Shown: positions 26,587 through 36,831 of the stretch, one piece after another
Layout of the letters: the number at the start of each line of letters is the position of its first letter
Numbering within the stretch: the first letter of the stretch is position 1
From: Pseudomonas fragi
GTDB taxonomy: Bacteria > Pseudomonadota > Gammaproteobacteria > Pseudomonadales > Pseudomonadaceae
NCBI RefSeq assembly: GCF_900105835.1
Contig: NZ_LT629783.1
Coordinates: 3,308,501 to 3,372,500, forward strand
Length of the DNA: 64,000 nucleotides
Reading direction: 5' to 3'
The notes under the pieces: model-generated
Told to the model about the DNA's origin: nothing
Database searches by the model: none
The model's input: only the letters and a program-made list of their open reading frames with translations
Translations under genes and position numbers: made by a program

Positions 26587-27390
26587 TTACGCAGCTTTTT
26601 GAGCCGCCGGATCGCGGTTATAAGCCCACCAGATAAGGAGCAGGCCGCCCGCGATCATCGGGATGCAGAGGATTTGCCCCATCGTCACCCAGCCGAACGC
26701 CAGATAGCCCAGTTGGGCATCCGGTACACGGACGAATTCGACGATAAAGCGGAAGATGCCGTAGAACAGGGCGAACATCCCGGAAACCGCCATGGTTGGC
26801 CGTGGTTTGCGCGAGTACAGCCAAAGAATCAGGAAGAGTGCCACACCTTCGAGGGCGAACTGGTAAAGCTGCGACGGATGACGCGCCAGTTGTTGTGGGT
26901 CTGTCGGGAAAATCATCGCCCACGGCACATCGCTGGCCTTGCCCCACAGTTCGGCGTTGATAAAGTTGCCAATGCGCCCCGCACCCAGGCCAATCGGCAC
27001 GACAGGGGCGATAAAGTCCATGATCTGGAAGAACGACTTGCCGTTGCGCTTGCCAAAGCCCCACACCGCCAGCATCACGCCGATCAGGCCGCCGTGGAAC
27101 GCCATGCCGCCCTTCCACACTTCAAAAATCAGCAGCGGGTTGGCGATGTAGGCGCTCAGGTCGTAAAACAGCACATAACCCAAACGGCCGCCGACAATCA
27201 CGCCCATGGCCACCCAGAACACCAGGTCGGAGAGCTTCTCCTTGGTCCAGGTCGGGTCGAAGCGGTTAAGGCGTCGCGACAGGATCAGCCAGGCAGCGCC
27301 AATGCCGATCAGGTACATCAGGCCGTACCAATGGATTTTCAGCGGGCCGATGGCCAGTGCCACCGGGTCAATCTGCGGGTAAGGCAGCAT
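26587..27390 (-). CDS. lgt: Prolipoprotein diacylglyceryl transferase
   Basis: Inner-membrane enzyme that adds diacylglycerol from phosphatidylglycerol to the lipobox cysteine, the first step in lipoprotein maturation. 267 aa with about seven hydrophobic helices. The essential HGG block is in [15 protein letters not shown] near residue 100, and the Lgt signature [13 protein letters not shown] is near residue 142. It lies between the TauE-type gene and thyA, all on the minus strand; it starts 13 bp after the TauE stop, so they are probably cotranscribed. Confidence 0.97.
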   Translation of the reverse strand: MLPYPQIDPVALAIGPLKIHWYGLMYLIGIGAAWLILSRRLNRFDPTWTKEKLSDLVFWVAMGVIVGGRLGYVLFYDLSAYIANPLLIFEVWKGGMAFHGGLIGVMLAVWGFGKRNGKSFFQIMDFIAPVVPIGLGAGRIGNFINAELWGKASDVPWAMIFPTDPQQLARHPSQLYQFALEGVALFLILWLYSRKPRPTMAVSGMFALFYGIFRFIVEFVRVPDAQLGYLAFGWVTMGQILCIPMIAGGLLLIWWAYNRDPAAQKAA

Positions 27391-27402
27391 TGCGACTCCT
27401 TG

Positions 27403-28185
27403 TTAGATCAGGAAACTCAAACCGACACAGAACAACAGTGCGGCAAACAGCCGTTTCAGCAGGCGTGGCGAGAGCTTGTGGGCCAGTCGCGCACCGAAAC
27501 GGGCGAAAAACATGCTGGTCAGGGCAATCCCGAGCAGCGCGGGCAAGTAGACAAACCCGAGACTATGCGCGGGCAGGTCGGGGTTATGCCAGCCTATGAT
27601 CATGAAACTTAATGCACCTGCCAGTGCAATCGGCAACCCGCAGGCCGATGACGTGGCTACAGCCTGCTGCATCGGCACGCTGCGCCAGCTCAGGAACGGC
27701 ACGGTCAGCGAGCCGCCGCCGATGCCGAAAATCGCCGATGCCCAGCCAATAACGGTGCCGGCCAGGGTCAGCCCGACCTTGCCAGGTACTGTGCCAGTGG
27801 CCTTGGGCTGCAAGCCCAGGGCCATCTGGAGGGCGATCACCACGGCAAACACACCGATGATTTTCTGCAAGTGGGGGCCGGCAATGGCTTCTGCGGTCAG
27901 CGCGCCGATGCCGGCGCCGATCAGGATACCCAGGGTCATCCAGAGCACCAGCGGCCAGCGCACGGCGCCTTTACGATGGTGTTCGCGGATCGAGTTGATC
28001 GAGGTAAAGATGATCGTGGCCAATGAGGTGCCGACGGCCAGATGGGTCAGCACCTCGCTGTCAAACCCCTGCAAGGTGAAGCTGAACACCAGCACCGGCA
28101 CGATGATAAGCCCGCCGCCGACCCCGAACAGCCCGGCCAGCACCCCCGCAAAACCTCCCAGTACCAGATAGAGCAGAAATTCCAT
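27403..28185 (-). CDS. TauE/SafE family permease
   Basis: 260-aa inner-membrane protein with eight predicted hydrophobic segments in two repeats. Each repeat opens with a GFxxGxxxGxxGxGGG-type glycine block, first GGFAGVLAGLFGVGGGLIIVP and again GTVIGWASAIFGIGGGSLTVP. The family exports sulfite or sulfonates, among other small anions; the substrate cannot be inferred. The ATG at 28185 (MEFLLYLVLGG) follows a G-rich stretch and is preferred over an upstream in-frame start. First in a likely operon with lgt. Confidence 0.87.
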   Translation of the reverse strand: MEFLLYLVLGGFAGVLAGLFGVGGGLIIVPVLVFSFTLQGFDSEVLTHLAVGTSLATIIFTSINSIREHHRKGAVRWPLVLWMTLGILIGAGIGALTAEAIAGPHLQKIIGVFAVVIALQMALGLQPKATGTVPGKVGLTLAGTVIGWASAIFGIGGGSLTVPFLSWRSVPMQQAVATSSACGLPIALAGALSFMIIGWHNPDLPAHSLGFVYLPALLGIALTSMFFARFGARLAHKLSPRLLKRLFAALLFCVGLSFLI

Positions 28186-28314
28186 GACGCCCCCCCAAAT
28201 TTGACCCGCATGGTAACGGAGCAAGGGCTTTGGCTCCACTGCGCTGCACGGTATGGCGCGAGCCGCCTGATCAATCTATAAGTAGTGTGGTTAAAAAAAC
28301 ATTAAGGACTGCCC

Positions 28315-29061
28315 ATGTGTCTGATTGTCTTCGCCTGGCGCCCCGGCCATGCACAGCCTTTGGTCGTTGCGGCCAACCGCGATGAATTCTATGCGCGCCC
28401 TGCCAAACCGCTGGCGCAGTGGGTCAATGCGCCGCAAGTGTATGCCGGGCGCGACCTTGAAGCGGGAGGCACCTGGCTGGGTATTGGTGCCGATGGACGC
28501 TTTGCGGCCCTGACCAACATCCGCGAGCCGCACAAGCCGCCTTCACGGCGCTCACGGGGCGAGCTGGTGGCAGACTTTCTCACCGGCAACCAGTCAATTG
28601 CCGAGTATTTCACCCAGGTTGGCCGACGTTCTGTCGACTATGCCGGTTTTAATCTGCTGTTGGGCACCGCAGATCAGCTCTGGCATTTCAACTCCAGGGA
28701 CCTGGCGCCGCAACCGCTGAGTGCGGGGATTTATGGTGTGTCCAACGGCGGGCTGGATACGCCCTGGCCCAAACTGCTCAAGGCCAAGGCTGCGCTGGCC
28801 GAGGTGCTGGACAACCCGCAGCCACAAGCGCTGCTGGCGTTGCTCAAGGATGCGCAGACGGCCCCGTTCAGCGAACTACCGGACACCGGCGTGGGGCTGG
28901 CCACGGAGAGTTTGCTGTCGAGCGTGTTTATCGCCAGCCCAAGTTATGGCACTCGTGCCAGTACCGCGCTTATTGTGAATGCAGACGGCTCAAGGGTGAT
29001 GGTGGAGCACAGCTTCGGGCCGCATGGGGGGCGGTTGGGAGAAGTAAGGATAGAGGCATGA
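28315..29061 (+). CDS. NRDE family protein (TANGO2-like)
   Basis: 248-aa cytoplasmic protein of the NRDE/TANGO2 family. It begins MCLIVFAW and carries the defining NRDE motif (AANRDEFYARP) at about residues 20-30. Position 2 is Cys, invariant in the family and resembling an N-terminal nucleophile, though activity is unproven. Other blocks: GAGLEAGGTWLGI-like (here GRDLEAGGTWLGI) and ALTNIREP. Eukaryotic TANGO2 has been linked to lipid and heme trafficking; the bacterial role is not known. A REPIN follows. Confidence 0.88.
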   Translation: MCLIVFAWRPGHAQPLVVAANRDEFYARPAKPLAQWVNAPQVYAGRDLEAGGTWLGIGADGRFAALTNIREPHKPPSRRSRGELVADFLTGNQSIAEYFTQVGRRSVDYAGFNLLLGTADQLWHFNSRDLAPQPLSAGIYGVSNGGLDTPWPKLLKAKAALAEVLDNPQPQALLALLKDAQTAPFSELPDTGVGLATESLLSSVFIASPSYGTRASTALIVNADGSRVMVEHSFGPHGGRLGEVRIEA

Positions 29062-29065
29062 ACAC

Positions 29066-29117
29066 GGTGTGCCTGCCAGACCGCGTCGCCTGCATCGCAG
29101 GCAAGCTAGCTCCCACA
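29066..29117. repeat. Half REPIN, duplicated segment
   Basis: 52 bp matching 29196-29247 with only three mismatches (offset 130 bp). It contains one REP arm, GCAAGCTAGCTCCCACA, without a left partner. Confidence 0.8.
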
Positions 29118-29160
29118 GGTTATGCATGGCCAGCAGAATTCATGGCTTGCCAGGATCCTT

Positions 29161-29247
29161 TGTGGGAGCGGGCTTGCTCGCGATGGCATCGCTGGGGTGT
29201 GCCTGCCAGACCGCGTCGCCTGTATCGCAGGCAAGCCAGCTCCCACA
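29161..29247. repeat. REPIN copy 5
   Basis: TGTGGGAGCGGGCTTGCTCG left arm and a diverged right arm CGCAGGCAAGCCAGCTCCCACA. It lies 13 bp before the ptsP stop, between convergent NRDE and ptsP genes. Confidence 0.88.
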
Positions 29248-29259
29248 TGTGACCACTTT

Positions 29260-31539
29260 TCAGTAAGGCTTGATCGCCGCCGGGTTCATCATGCGGGTCA
29301 GGCCCATGTTCTTCAGCGCCAGTTGAATGGTGCTGCGAATAACCTGCGGGTTGTCGATGGTCATGACTTCGGCCAGCAGTTCCTTGGCGCGACTCAAACT
29401 TACCTGACGCAGCATCCATTTCACTTTCGGCAAGTTGGTGGCGTTCATCGACAAGCTGTCAAAGCCCATCGCCATCAACAGGATCGCCGCCGCCGGGTCA
29501 CCAGCCATTTCACCGCAGATGCTCGCCGGCTTGCCTTCGGCATGGGCATCGCGCACCACCGACTGCAGGGCCTGCAGCACCGCCGGGTGCAGGTAGTCAT
29601 ACAAGTCCGCCACCCGCGGGTTGTTGCGGTCTACAGCCAGCAGGTACTGGGTCAGGTCGTTGGAACCCACCGACAGAAAGTCGACCTGACGCGCAAGCTC
29701 CCTGGTCTGATAAACCGCCGCCGGGATTTCGATCATCACGCCAATCGGCGGCATGGGCACGTCGGTGCCTTCGTCGCGCACTTCGCCCCAGGCACGGTGC
29801 AGCAGGTGCAGGGCTTCTTCGAGTTCGTGGGTGCCGGAGATCATCGGCAACAGGATACGCAGGTTGTTCAGGCCTTCGCTGGCCTTGAGCATGGCCCGGG
29901 CCTGCACCAGGAAGATTTCCGGGTGGTCGAGGGTGACGCGGATCCCGCGCCAGCCCAGGAACGGGTTGTCTTCCTTGATCGGGAAGTACGACAGTGACTT
30001 GTCGCCGCCAATGTCCAGGCTGCGCATGGTCACCGGTTGCGGATGGAAGGCGGACAGTTGCTCGCGATAAATCGCCAGCTGCTCCTTTTCACTCGGGAAG
30101 CGCTGGTTGATCATGAACGGCACTTCGGTGCGGTACAGGCCCACGCCTTCGGCGCCCCGCTGCTGCGCCCGCGCTACATCAGCCAGCAGGCCGGTGTTGA
30201 CCCACAGCGGCATGCGATGCCCGTCCGGGGTGATGCACGGCAGCTCGCGCAGGGCATCGAGCCCTTGGGACAGCTGGCGTTCTTCTTCGACCACTTCAGC
30301 GTATTGCTTGCGCAGCACTTCGCTGGGGTTGGTATAGACCTCGCCGTGGTAGCCGTCGACGATCATCTGGATGCCGTCGACCTTGGAGTACGGCAGGTCA
30401 ACCACGCCCATCACGGTCGGAATGCCCATCGCCCGCGCCAGGATCGCGACGTGGGAGTTGCCCGACCCCAGTACCGACACCAGGCCCGCCAGCTTGCCCT
30501 CAGGCACTTCGCCGAGCATGGTGGCCGTCAGCTCTTCGCTGACCAGAATGGTGTTGTCGGGGTAGACCATGGTTTGCTGGCGATCATGCTGCAAATAGGC
30601 CAGCAGGCGCCGGCCAAGGTCGCGCACATCCGACGCCCGCTCGCGCAGGTAGTCGTCGTCCATCAGTTCGAAACGGTTGACGTGATCGGTCACCACCTGG
30701 CGCAGCGCGCCCTGGGCCCACTGACCGGTCTTGATCACATTTTTGACTTCGCTGCCCAGCGACGCATCGTCGAGCATCATCAGGTACACGTCGAACAGTG
30801 CCTGTTCTTCAGGGCGCAGTTGGGTGGCGAGCTTTTTCGACACCGCGCGCATGTCGTTGCGCACGCCTTCAAGGGCGGTCTTGAACAGCGCGATTTCGGC
30901 CGGGATATCGGTGATGGCCTTGTCGGGCACCACGTCCAGATCCGCCGGGGGCAGCATCACCACGGCGGTACCCACCGCGGCACCCGGCGAACCCGGCACG
31001 CCGACGAACTTGGCTTCCTGGATGCCCTTGCCCTGACGGCCCAGGCCACGAATCGAGCCCGTGGCTTCCGCGTGGGCAATAACCCCGGCCAGCTGGGCGC
31101 TCATGGTCACCAGGAAGGCTTCTTCGCCCTCGTCGAACTGACGGCGTTCTTTCTGCTGGATGACCAGAACCCCGACCACGCGCCGGTGGTGGATGATCGG
31201 CGCACCCAGGAAGGAGGCATAGCGCTCCTCACCGGTTTCGGCAAAGTAGCGATAGCGCGGGTGATCGGCGGCGTTTTCGAGGTTCAGAGGCTCTTCACGG
31301 GTGCCCACAAGGCCCACAAGGCCTTCGTTGGGCGCCATGCTGACTTTGCCGATCGAGCGCTTGTTCAAGCCCTCGGTGGCCATCAGGACAAAGCGGTTTG
31401 TCTCTGGATCAAGCAAATAGACCGAGCAGACCTGGCTGCTCATGGCCTCTTTGACGCGCAACACAATAATCCCCAACGCCGCCTTGAGATCCTTGGCGGA
31501 GTTAACTTCCTGGACGATCTTGCGCAGCGTATTGAGCAT
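29260..31539 (-). CDS. ptsP: Phosphoenolpyruvate-protein phosphotransferase PtsP (EI-Ntr)
   Basis: 759-aa enzyme I of the nitrogen PTS, which passes phosphate from PEP to NPr (PtsO) and EIIA-Ntr (PtsN), a regulatory rather than sugar-transport system. The N-terminal GAF domain (about 1-160, senses glutamine in E. coli) is followed by the PEP-utiliser domains. The phosphorylated His is in VLGSGNSHVAILARAMG, near residue 357. The TIM-barrel PEP-binding part has GVGLYRTEVPFM and the ICGEMAGDP block near residue 690. Its start is 21 bp after the rppH stop, so the two form an operon. Confidence 0.97.
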   Translation of the reverse strand: MLNTLRKIVQEVNSAKDLKAALGIIVLRVKEAMSSQVCSVYLLDPETNRFVLMATEGLNKRSIGKVSMAPNEGLVGLVGTREEPLNLENAADHPRYRYFAETGEERYASFLGAPIIHHRRVVGVLVIQQKERRQFDEGEEAFLVTMSAQLAGVIAHAEATGSIRGLGRQGKGIQEAKFVGVPGSPGAAVGTAVVMLPPADLDVVPDKAITDIPAEIALFKTALEGVRNDMRAVSKKLATQLRPEEQALFDVYLMMLDDASLGSEVKNVIKTGQWAQGALRQVVTDHVNRFELMDDDYLRERASDVRDLGRRLLAYLQHDRQQTMVYPDNTILVSEELTATMLGEVPEGKLAGLVSVLGSGNSHVAILARAMGIPTVMGVVDLPYSKVDGIQMIVDGYHGEVYTNPSEVLRKQYAEVVEEERQLSQGLDALRELPCITPDGHRMPLWVNTGLLADVARAQQRGAEGVGLYRTEVPFMINQRFPSEKEQLAIYREQLSAFHPQPVTMRSLDIGGDKSLSYFPIKEDNPFLGWRGIRVTLDHPEIFLVQARAMLKASEGLNNLRILLPMISGTHELEEALHLLHRAWGEVRDEGTDVPMPPIGVMIEIPAAVYQTRELARQVDFLSVGSNDLTQYLLAVDRNNPRVADLYDYLHPAVLQALQSVVRDAHAEGKPASICGEMAGDPAAAILLMAMGFDSLSMNATNLPKVKWMLRQVSLSRAKELLAEVMTIDNPQVIRSTIQLALKNMGLTRMMNPAAIKPY

Positions 31540-31560
31540 GGCTTGGGGTCGAACTCCGTG

Positions 31561-32040
31561 TCAGGCGCGCGTTAAAAGGCGCGGGGCAAGCTCTTTGAGA
31601 GCGCGACGGTAGACCTCGCGCTTGAATGTCACCACCTGGCCCAACGGGTACCAATAACTGACCCAACGCCAGCCATCGAACTCCGGTTTACCGGTCAAAT
31701 CCATCCGCACCCGCTGCTCGTTAGAGACCAGGCGCAGCAAAAACCACTTTTGCTTCTGGCCGATGCACAGCGGTTGGCTGTGGGTACGAACCAGGCGTTG
31801 CGGCAAACGATAACGCAACCAGCCTCGCGTGCAGGCGAGTATTTCTACATCTTCGCGTTCAAGGCCAACTTCTTCGTTCAGCTCGCGGTACAAGGCGTCT
31901 TCCGGCGTTTCATCAGGGTTGATGCCTCCCTGTGGAAACTGCCAGGCGTCTTGATTGATACGGCGAGCCCAAAGTACCTGACCAGCGTCATTTGTCAGAA
32001 TAATCCCGACATTAGGGCGGAAACCATCGGGGTCGATCAC
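31561..32040 (-). CDS. rppH: RNA pyrophosphohydrolase
   Basis: Removes pyrophosphate from the 5' end of mRNA, opening it to RNase E decay. I use the GTG at 32040 ([15 protein letters not shown]), which gives the usual 159 aa and has GAGG 8 bp upstream; the ATG at 32082 adds 14 residues not found in the family. The Nudix box [22 protein letters not shown] is at about 36-57, with the metal-binding REXXEE glutamates. It is first in the rppH-ptsP operon, an order shared with P. aeruginosa. Confidence 0.95.
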   Translation of the reverse strand: MIDPDGFRPNVGIILTNDAGQVLWARRINQDAWQFPQGGINPDETPEDALYRELNEEVGLEREDVEILACTRGWLRYRLPQRLVRTHSQPLCIGQKQKWFLLRLVSNEQRVRMDLTGKPEFDGWRWVSYWYPLGQVVTFKREVYRRALKELAPRLLTRA

Positions 32041-32183
32041 GGCAACAACCTCGCAAACGCATGTCATCGCATTGTTCCACAAAGGTTGTTAAAGCAGCAA
32101 CGCGCCTTCCTGCCTTATGTGCACTCTTGTTAAAAGACCGTATTCTGGTGGCCTTTTTTAAGGCAACTCAACGGGTAACCTCA

Positions 32184-32840
32184 ATGCGTCTGGCTTTATT
32201 CGACTTGGACAACACCCTTCTGGGCGGTGACAGCGATCACGCCTGGGGCGATTACCTGTGCCGCCGGGGCATTCTCGACGGCGACGCCTACAAGGCGCGC
32301 AACGACGCGTTCTACCAGGACTACCTGGCCGGCAAGCTCGACAACGCTGCCTACCTTAATTTCAGCATGGAAATCTTTGGCCGCCATGACATGGCGCAAC
32401 TGGATCAATGGCACCGCGAATTCATGTGCGACTGCATCGATAGCCTGATGCTGCCCAAGGCCCAGGCCCTGCTGGCCAAGCACCGGGAAGCAGGCGACAC
32501 CCTGGTGATCATTACCGCCACCAACCGCGTGATTACCGGCCCCATTGCCGAAAAACTCGGCGTGGAACATTTGATTGCCACCGAATGCGAAATCGTCGAT
32601 GGCCGCTACACCGGTCGCAGCACCGACGTACCGTGCTTCCGTGAAGGCAAGGTGACACGCCTGAACCGCTGGATCGAAGAAAACGGCTACAGCCTGGAAG
32701 ACAGCTACTTCTACAGCGACTCGATGAACGACCTGCCGTTGCTGGAGCAGGTTGACCACCCGGTGGCGGTCGACCCTGATCCGAACTTGCGGGCCGAGGC
32801 ATTGAAGCGTGGCTGGCCGGTTATTTCGCTGCGCGACTGA
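32184..32840 (+). CDS. HAD superfamily phosphatase (HAD-IB, SerB-like)
   Basis: 218-aa phosphatase. The ATG at 32184 ([18 protein letters not shown]) is the likely start, as upstream codons are antisense to rppH. HAD motif I is DLDNT (nucleophile D8, acid D10). Motif II is IITATN near residue 112. Motif III is Lys in FREGKVTRL, and motif IV is [11 protein letters not shown] near 178. The cap is short and helical, as in histidinol-phosphate/phosphoserine phosphatases of subclass IB. The actual substrate is not clear. It is divergent from rppH. Confidence 0.87.
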   Translation: MRLALFDLDNTLLGGDSDHAWGDYLCRRGILDGDAYKARNDAFYQDYLAGKLDNAAYLNFSMEIFGRHDMAQLDQWHREFMCDCIDSLMLPKAQALLAKHREAGDTLVIITATNRVITGPIAEKLGVEHLIATECEIVDGRYTGRSTDVPCFREGKVTRLNRWIEENGYSLEDSYFYSDSMNDLPLLEQVDHPVAVDPDPNLRAEALKRGWPVISLRD

Positions 32841-32849
32841 AAGCAACAG

Positions 32850-32889
32850 CCCCTCACCCTAGCCCTCTCCCAGAGGGCTGGGGTGAGGG
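32850..32889. terminator. GC-rich palindrome between convergent genes
   Basis: CCCCTCACCCTAGCCCTCT and AGAGGGCTGGGGTGAGGG pair as an 18-bp stem with two mismatches and a tiny loop. Related to the repeat at 5602-5709. Probable bidirectional stop for the HAD and DUF2269 genes, though it lacks a U-tract. Confidence 0.6.
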
Positions 32890-32895
32890 CGCGCC

Positions 32896-33324
32896 TTAAA
32901 CCGGCTTGGCGCCCATCAACCCGGCGATGGCGATAAAGCACACTGCACAAAAAATCGCCAGCACCAGGGTAAACCACGGGTACCTGGCCACTCGCCCCAA
33001 CCGCAGGCGATTGAGCCGCACCACCAGCCACACCCAGCTCAGGCTGCCCAACAGATACAAACAGCTGCCCGCCAGCAGCCACATCTGGCTCAATGGCCAA
33101 CCGGCCAGATGCACCAGAAACCAGCCACTGACCGGCAACGCCAGCAAACACAGGCCCATCAGCGCCCAGACAAAGCTCCAGGGCCGTTGCACGACCCCGC
33201 CCGCCAGGTTTTTATCCCCAGCCCGCCAACGGCGGACAGCCACCACCAGCAAGGTAACGGCGCAGACAAACAACAGCAGTGTCGCTGCGCCATGCAGCAG
33301 TTTTAACGCTGTGAACGTTTCCAT
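32896..33324 (-). CDS. DUF2269 family membrane protein
   Basis: 142-aa protein with four hydrophobic helices (about 8-27, 48-70, 78-100, 116-136). It begins METFTALKLLHGAATLLLFVC; the early KxxH pair is characteristic of the DUF2269 predicted integral membrane proteins. GGAAACG precedes its start region. It lies between HAD and ilvA genes. Function unknown. Confidence 0.78.
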   Translation of the reverse strand: METFTALKLLHGAATLLLFVCAVTLLVVAVRRWRAGDKNLAGGVVQRPWSFVWALMGLCLLALPVSGWFLVHLAGWPLSQMWLLAGSCLYLLGSLSWVWLVVRLNRLRLGRVARYPWFTLVLAIFCAVCFIAIAGLMGAKPV

Positions 33325-33364
33325 TTGATTAATCCCTTGAGCCGTTCAATCAGCGTAGCGCCTA

Positions 33365-34879
33365 TCAGCCAAGAAACAGCTGGTAGGCCGGGTTATCGCT
33401 CTCATCCCAGTACGGATAACCGATTTCAGCCAGCGCTGCCGGCACCAGGTGGCGCTCATCGGCCGGCACTTGCAGCCCGGCCATGACCCGGCCATCCGCC
33501 GCACCGTGGTTGCGGTAATGGAACATCGAGATATTCCAGCGCCCGCCCAGCTTGTTGAGGAAGTTGAACAGCGCACCCGGGCGCTCCGGGAACTCGAAAC
33601 GAAACAGCAATTCGTCGCTGACCTTGGCCGCGTGCCCGCCGACCATATGACGAATATGCAGCTTGGCCAGCTCGTTCTCGGTCAGGTCGACCACCGGGAA
33701 GCCCTGCTCAGTCAGGCTGGCCAGCAGCGCGCTGCGCGGGTCGTTCTCGGGGTGGGTCTGCACGCCAACGAAAATGTGCGCTTCGCTGCCGGTGTGGTAG
33801 CGATAGTTGAATTCAGTGATCTGACGTTTGCCCACTGCCTGGCAGAACGCCTTGAAGCTGCCCGGCACTTCCGGGATGGTCACGGCGATAATGGCTTCGC
33901 GCCCTTCACCCAACTCGGCGCGCTCGGCTACATGGCGCAGGCGGTCGAAGTTGACGTTGGCACCGGAGTCGATTGCCACCAGGGTCTGGCCGCGCACGCC
34001 GCGCTGCTCGACGTACTTCTTGATCCCGGCCACGCCCAACGCGCCGGCAGGTTCGGTGATCGAGCGGGTATCGTCGAAGATATCCTTGATCGCTGCACAG
34101 ATCTCGTCAGTGCTGACGGTGATCACTTCATCCACATAGTCCTTGCAGATATCGAACGTGTGCTGGCCAATCTGCGCCACGGCCACGCCGTCGGCGAAAA
34201 TCCCCACGGTTGGCAGCACCACGCGCTCGCCCGCCGCCATCGCGGCTTGCAGGCAGTTGGAGTCATCGGGCTCGACGCCGATGATCTTGATGTCCGGGCG
34301 CAGGTACTTCACATACGCCGCAATACCGGCGATCAGCCCGCCGCCGCCCACCGGTACGAAGATCGCATCCAGCGGCGCCGGGTGCTGGCGCAGGATTTCC
34401 ATTGCCACGGTGCCCTGCCCGGCAATGGTGTGCGGGTCATCGTAGGGGTGAACGTAGACGTAGCCTTCTTTCTCGACCAATTGCAGGGAGTAGGCCAGCG
34501 CTTCGGGGAAGGAGTCACCGTGCAGCACCACAATGCCGCCACGGGAACGCACGCCTTCAACCTTGATCTCGGGGGTGGTCTTGGGCATCACGATAGTGGC
34601 CTTGACCCCCAGTACCTTGGCTGCCAGCGCCAGGCCCTGGGCATGATTGCCCGCAGACGCCGTGACCACGCCGCACGCGCGCTCGGCGTCGGTCAGGTGC
34701 ATCAGCTTGTTGTAAGCGCCACGAATCTTGAACGAGTACACCGGCTGCAGGTCTTCGCGCTTGAGCAAAATCTGGTTGCCCAGGCGCTCGGTGAGCTGGT
34801 TGGCAGCTTGCAGGGGCGTTTCGACGGCAACGTCATAAACGCGCGAGGTGAGGATCTTCTTAACGTACTGTTCGAGCAT
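33365..34879 (-). CDS. ilvA: Threonine ammonia-lyase, biosynthetic
   Basis: PLP enzyme deaminating threonine to 2-oxobutyrate, the first step to isoleucine. 504 aa: catalytic domain at 1-320 with the PLP lysine in [12 protein letters not shown] near residue 55 and the glycine loop VGGGGLIAG near residue 184. The C-terminal regulatory part has two ACT-like subdomains (from about 325 and 420) for isoleucine inhibition and valine activation. It is divergent from rpiA, the same arrangement as P. aeruginosa ilvA1-rpiA. Confidence 0.97.
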   Translation of the reverse strand: MLEQYVKKILTSRVYDVAVETPLQAANQLTERLGNQILLKREDLQPVYSFKIRGAYNKLMHLTDAERACGVVTASAGNHAQGLALAAKVLGVKATIVMPKTTPEIKVEGVRSRGGIVVLHGDSFPEALAYSLQLVEKEGYVYVHPYDDPHTIAGQGTVAMEILRQHPAPLDAIFVPVGGGGLIAGIAAYVKYLRPDIKIIGVEPDDSNCLQAAMAAGERVVLPTVGIFADGVAVAQIGQHTFDICKDYVDEVITVSTDEICAAIKDIFDDTRSITEPAGALGVAGIKKYVEQRGVRGQTLVAIDSGANVNFDRLRHVAERAELGEGREAIIAVTIPEVPGSFKAFCQAVGKRQITEFNYRYHTGSEAHIFVGVQTHPENDPRSALLASLTEQGFPVVDLTENELAKLHIRHMVGGHAAKVSDELLFRFEFPERPGALFNFLNKLGGRWNISMFHYRNHGAADGRVMAGLQVPADERHLVPAALAEIGYPYWDESDNPAYQLFLG

Positions 34880-35020
34880 CGGAAAGCTTCACTGGCGGGT
34901 TGGCAGGGACCAAAGAGTCTACCCCAGCGTTTACGCAGGCGACCATACGAATCCAAAGGTTTTAAAGGCTTGGGTTATACTCAGCGCCTTTCTGTTTACC
35001 CTTCCCGCCCCGGAGCCCGC

Positions 35021-35692
35021 ATGACCCAGGATCAACTCAAACAGGCCGTAGCCCAGGCTGCTGTCGACTTCATCCTTCCAAAACTGGATGACAAGAGCAT
35101 CGTCGGGGTCGGCACCGGCTCCACTGCCAACTGCTTTATCGACGCCCTGGCCCTGCACAAGGGTGCCTTCGACGGCGCCGTGGCCAGTTCCGAAGCCACC
35201 GCCGCGCGCCTCAAGGGCCACGGTATTCCGGTGTATGAACTGAACACGGTCAGCGACCTGGAGTTCTATGTTGATGGCGCCGATGAAAGCGACGAAAACC
35301 TCAACCTGATCAAAGGCGGTGGCGCAGCCCTGACCCGCGAGAAGATCGTCGCAGCCGTGGCCAAGACCTTTATCTGCATCGCCGACGCCAGCAAGCTGGT
35401 ACCGGTGCTGGGCGCATTTCCGCTGCCGGTTGAAGTGATCCCGATGGCGCGCAGCCATGTGGCCCGCGAGCTGGTCAAACTGGGCGGCGACCCGGTTTAC
35501 CGCGAAGGTGTGGTGACGGACAACGGCAATATCATCATCGACGTGTTCAACATGCAGATCACCAACCCGGTTGAGCTGGAGCGTCAGATCAACGCCATTG
35601 TCGGCGTTGTAACCAATGGCCTGTTCGCGGCCCGCCCGGCCGACCTGCTGTTGCTGGGCACCCCTGAAGGCGTGAAAACCCTGAGCAAGTAA
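35021..35692 (+). CDS. rpiA: Ribose-5-phosphate isomerase A
   Basis: Interconverts ribose 5-phosphate and ribulose 5-phosphate in the pentose phosphate pathway. The start ATG at 35021 ([18 protein letters not shown]) gives 223 aa, the usual size. The phosphate-binding loop is [11 protein letters not shown] near residue 27. Catalytic residues lie in [10 protein letters not shown] and [12 protein letters not shown] (D81, K94, E103 by family numbering). A much longer open frame upstream is antisense to ilvA and not real. A REPIN follows. Confidence 0.97.
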   Translation: MTQDQLKQAVAQAAVDFILPKLDDKSIVGVGTGSTANCFIDALALHKGAFDGAVASSEATAARLKGHGIPVYELNTVSDLEFYVDGADESDENLNLIKGGGAALTREKIVAAVAKTFICIADASKLVPVLGAFPLPVEVIPMARSHVARELVKLGGDPVYREGVVTDNGNIIIDVFNMQITNPVELERQINAIVGVVTNGLFAARPADLLLLGTPEGVKTLSK

Positions 35693-35706
35693 CCCCGCCT
35701 TACACG

Positions 35707-35793
35707 TGTGGGAGCGGGCTTGCTCGCGATTGAATCGCTGTGGTGTGACAGGTACACCGCGTCGTTTACATCGCGAGCAAGCCCGCTCCCACA
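35707..35793. repeat. REPIN copy 6
   Basis: TGTGGGAGCGGGCTTGCTCG arm and exact inverse arm ending CCCACA at 35793, between convergent rpiA and the first SdiA-regulated gene. Confidence 0.9.
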
Positions 35794-35797
35794 GGCT

Positions 35798-36706
35798 CTA
35801 GGGTTTTTTGAACACATAAAACAGGTTCGGCTCGCTCACCACATAAATAGTCCCTTCATCGTCCATCGCCACGCCTTCTGCCTGTGGCACTGAGCGGGTC
35901 AAACCGTGTTGACCCTTTTTCAGCGACAGTGTGCTGATTGGCTTCCCGTCCAGGCCCAGCTCAAGCAGCAATTTCGACTCGTCCGATAGCGCCAGCAAAT
36001 GCCCGGTGCGCTCGTCAAACTGCAAACTCGACAAGTCCCGCACAAACAACCGCGCGTCCCGTCGCGGGTTGCTCACTACATGGGTGGCATAGGGTTTCTG
36101 GGGGTTGCTTTGAGGGAAGCCCCGCACTTCGTAAATCAGCATGGGGTCGCGCTCCTTGGCGACAAACAGGCGCTTGCCCACCGAATCGTAGGCCAGGCCT
36201 TCAAAGCCCTTGTTGCCCGACGGGTTGATCCCCAGCGTCAATTGCTCGGCATCGCGGGCATCCAGAACCCGGGTGTTGTCATCGACCTTGACCTTGATCA
36301 GGCGCTGTTGACGCTCATCGGTAATCACATAGGTATTTTCACCAATAAACTCCACCGCTTCGGCATCACCAAACCCGACCAGTGCGATACGGCGCAGGAT
36401 CTGGCCATCAAGGGACAGTTCGATCAGCTCGGCTTTCTTGTTGGTTACAGTGAACAGGCTTTTACGAATCGGGTCGAAGGTCAGTGCCGAAACATCGTCC
36501 TCGAGCCCTTCGATGGCCTTGCCTTGCAATACCGCGCGGTACTCGCCCAGATTGATCGCATCCGGGTTGACCGGTTGCCACTGTTGGCTGAGGTGAAACC
36601 AGATGCGTTCAGGCATCCGGAAATGCTGCGCAGCCACCCCGCAAGCCAGTAATGCCACCAGCACGATACAAAGAGTAAAAACGGTAGAACGACTGACAGG
36701 TCGCAT
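35798..36706 (-). CDS. SdiA-regulated family protein, tandem copy 1
   Basis: 302-aa protein with an N-terminal membrane helix (residues 8-26 after MRPVSRSTVF), likely a signal anchor, and a PF06977 beta-propeller-like domain outside. Propeller-type strands recur (SALTFDPIRKSLFTVTN, GKRLFVAKERDPMLIYEV, FDERTGHLLALSDESKLLLEL). The ATG at 36706 is used; the earlier in-frame Met runs through a conserved upstream block that is shared with copy 2. Near-identical DNA at the 3' end links it to copy 2. The function is unknown; the family was named after an SdiA-induced gene in Salmonella. Confidence 0.85.
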   Translation of the reverse strand: MRPVSRSTVFTLCIVLVALLACGVAAQHFRMPERIWFHLSQQWQPVNPDAINLGEYRAVLQGKAIEGLEDDVSALTFDPIRKSLFTVTNKKAELIELSLDGQILRRIALVGFGDAEAVEFIGENTYVITDERQQRLIKVKVDDNTRVLDARDAEQLTLGINPSGNKGFEGLAYDSVGKRLFVAKERDPMLIYEVRGFPQSNPQKPYATHVVSNPRRDARLFVRDLSSLQFDERTGHLLALSDESKLLLELGLDGKPISTLSLKKGQHGLTRSVPQAEGVAMDDEGTIYVVSEPNLFYVFKKP

Positions 36707-36831
36707 TGAGGCTAACTCTAAATTAATCAGGCGGTTTAAATACCAGCACTGCATGAATTTAAACTTAATCCTCAATACTTAAGAGGGCAAAGATTAATCT
36801 TTGGGATTTTCCTGCACGGCTTTTGCCGGAA

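Noticed and set aside
30037..31575. 512-codon plus-strand frame opposite ptsP
   Set aside because: Antisense shadow of a clear ptsP gene.
33449..35020. Very long open frame continuing into rpiA
   Set aside because: The part before 35021 is exactly antisense to ilvA, whose motifs are unmistakable. Long antisense frames are expected in high-GC coding DNA.
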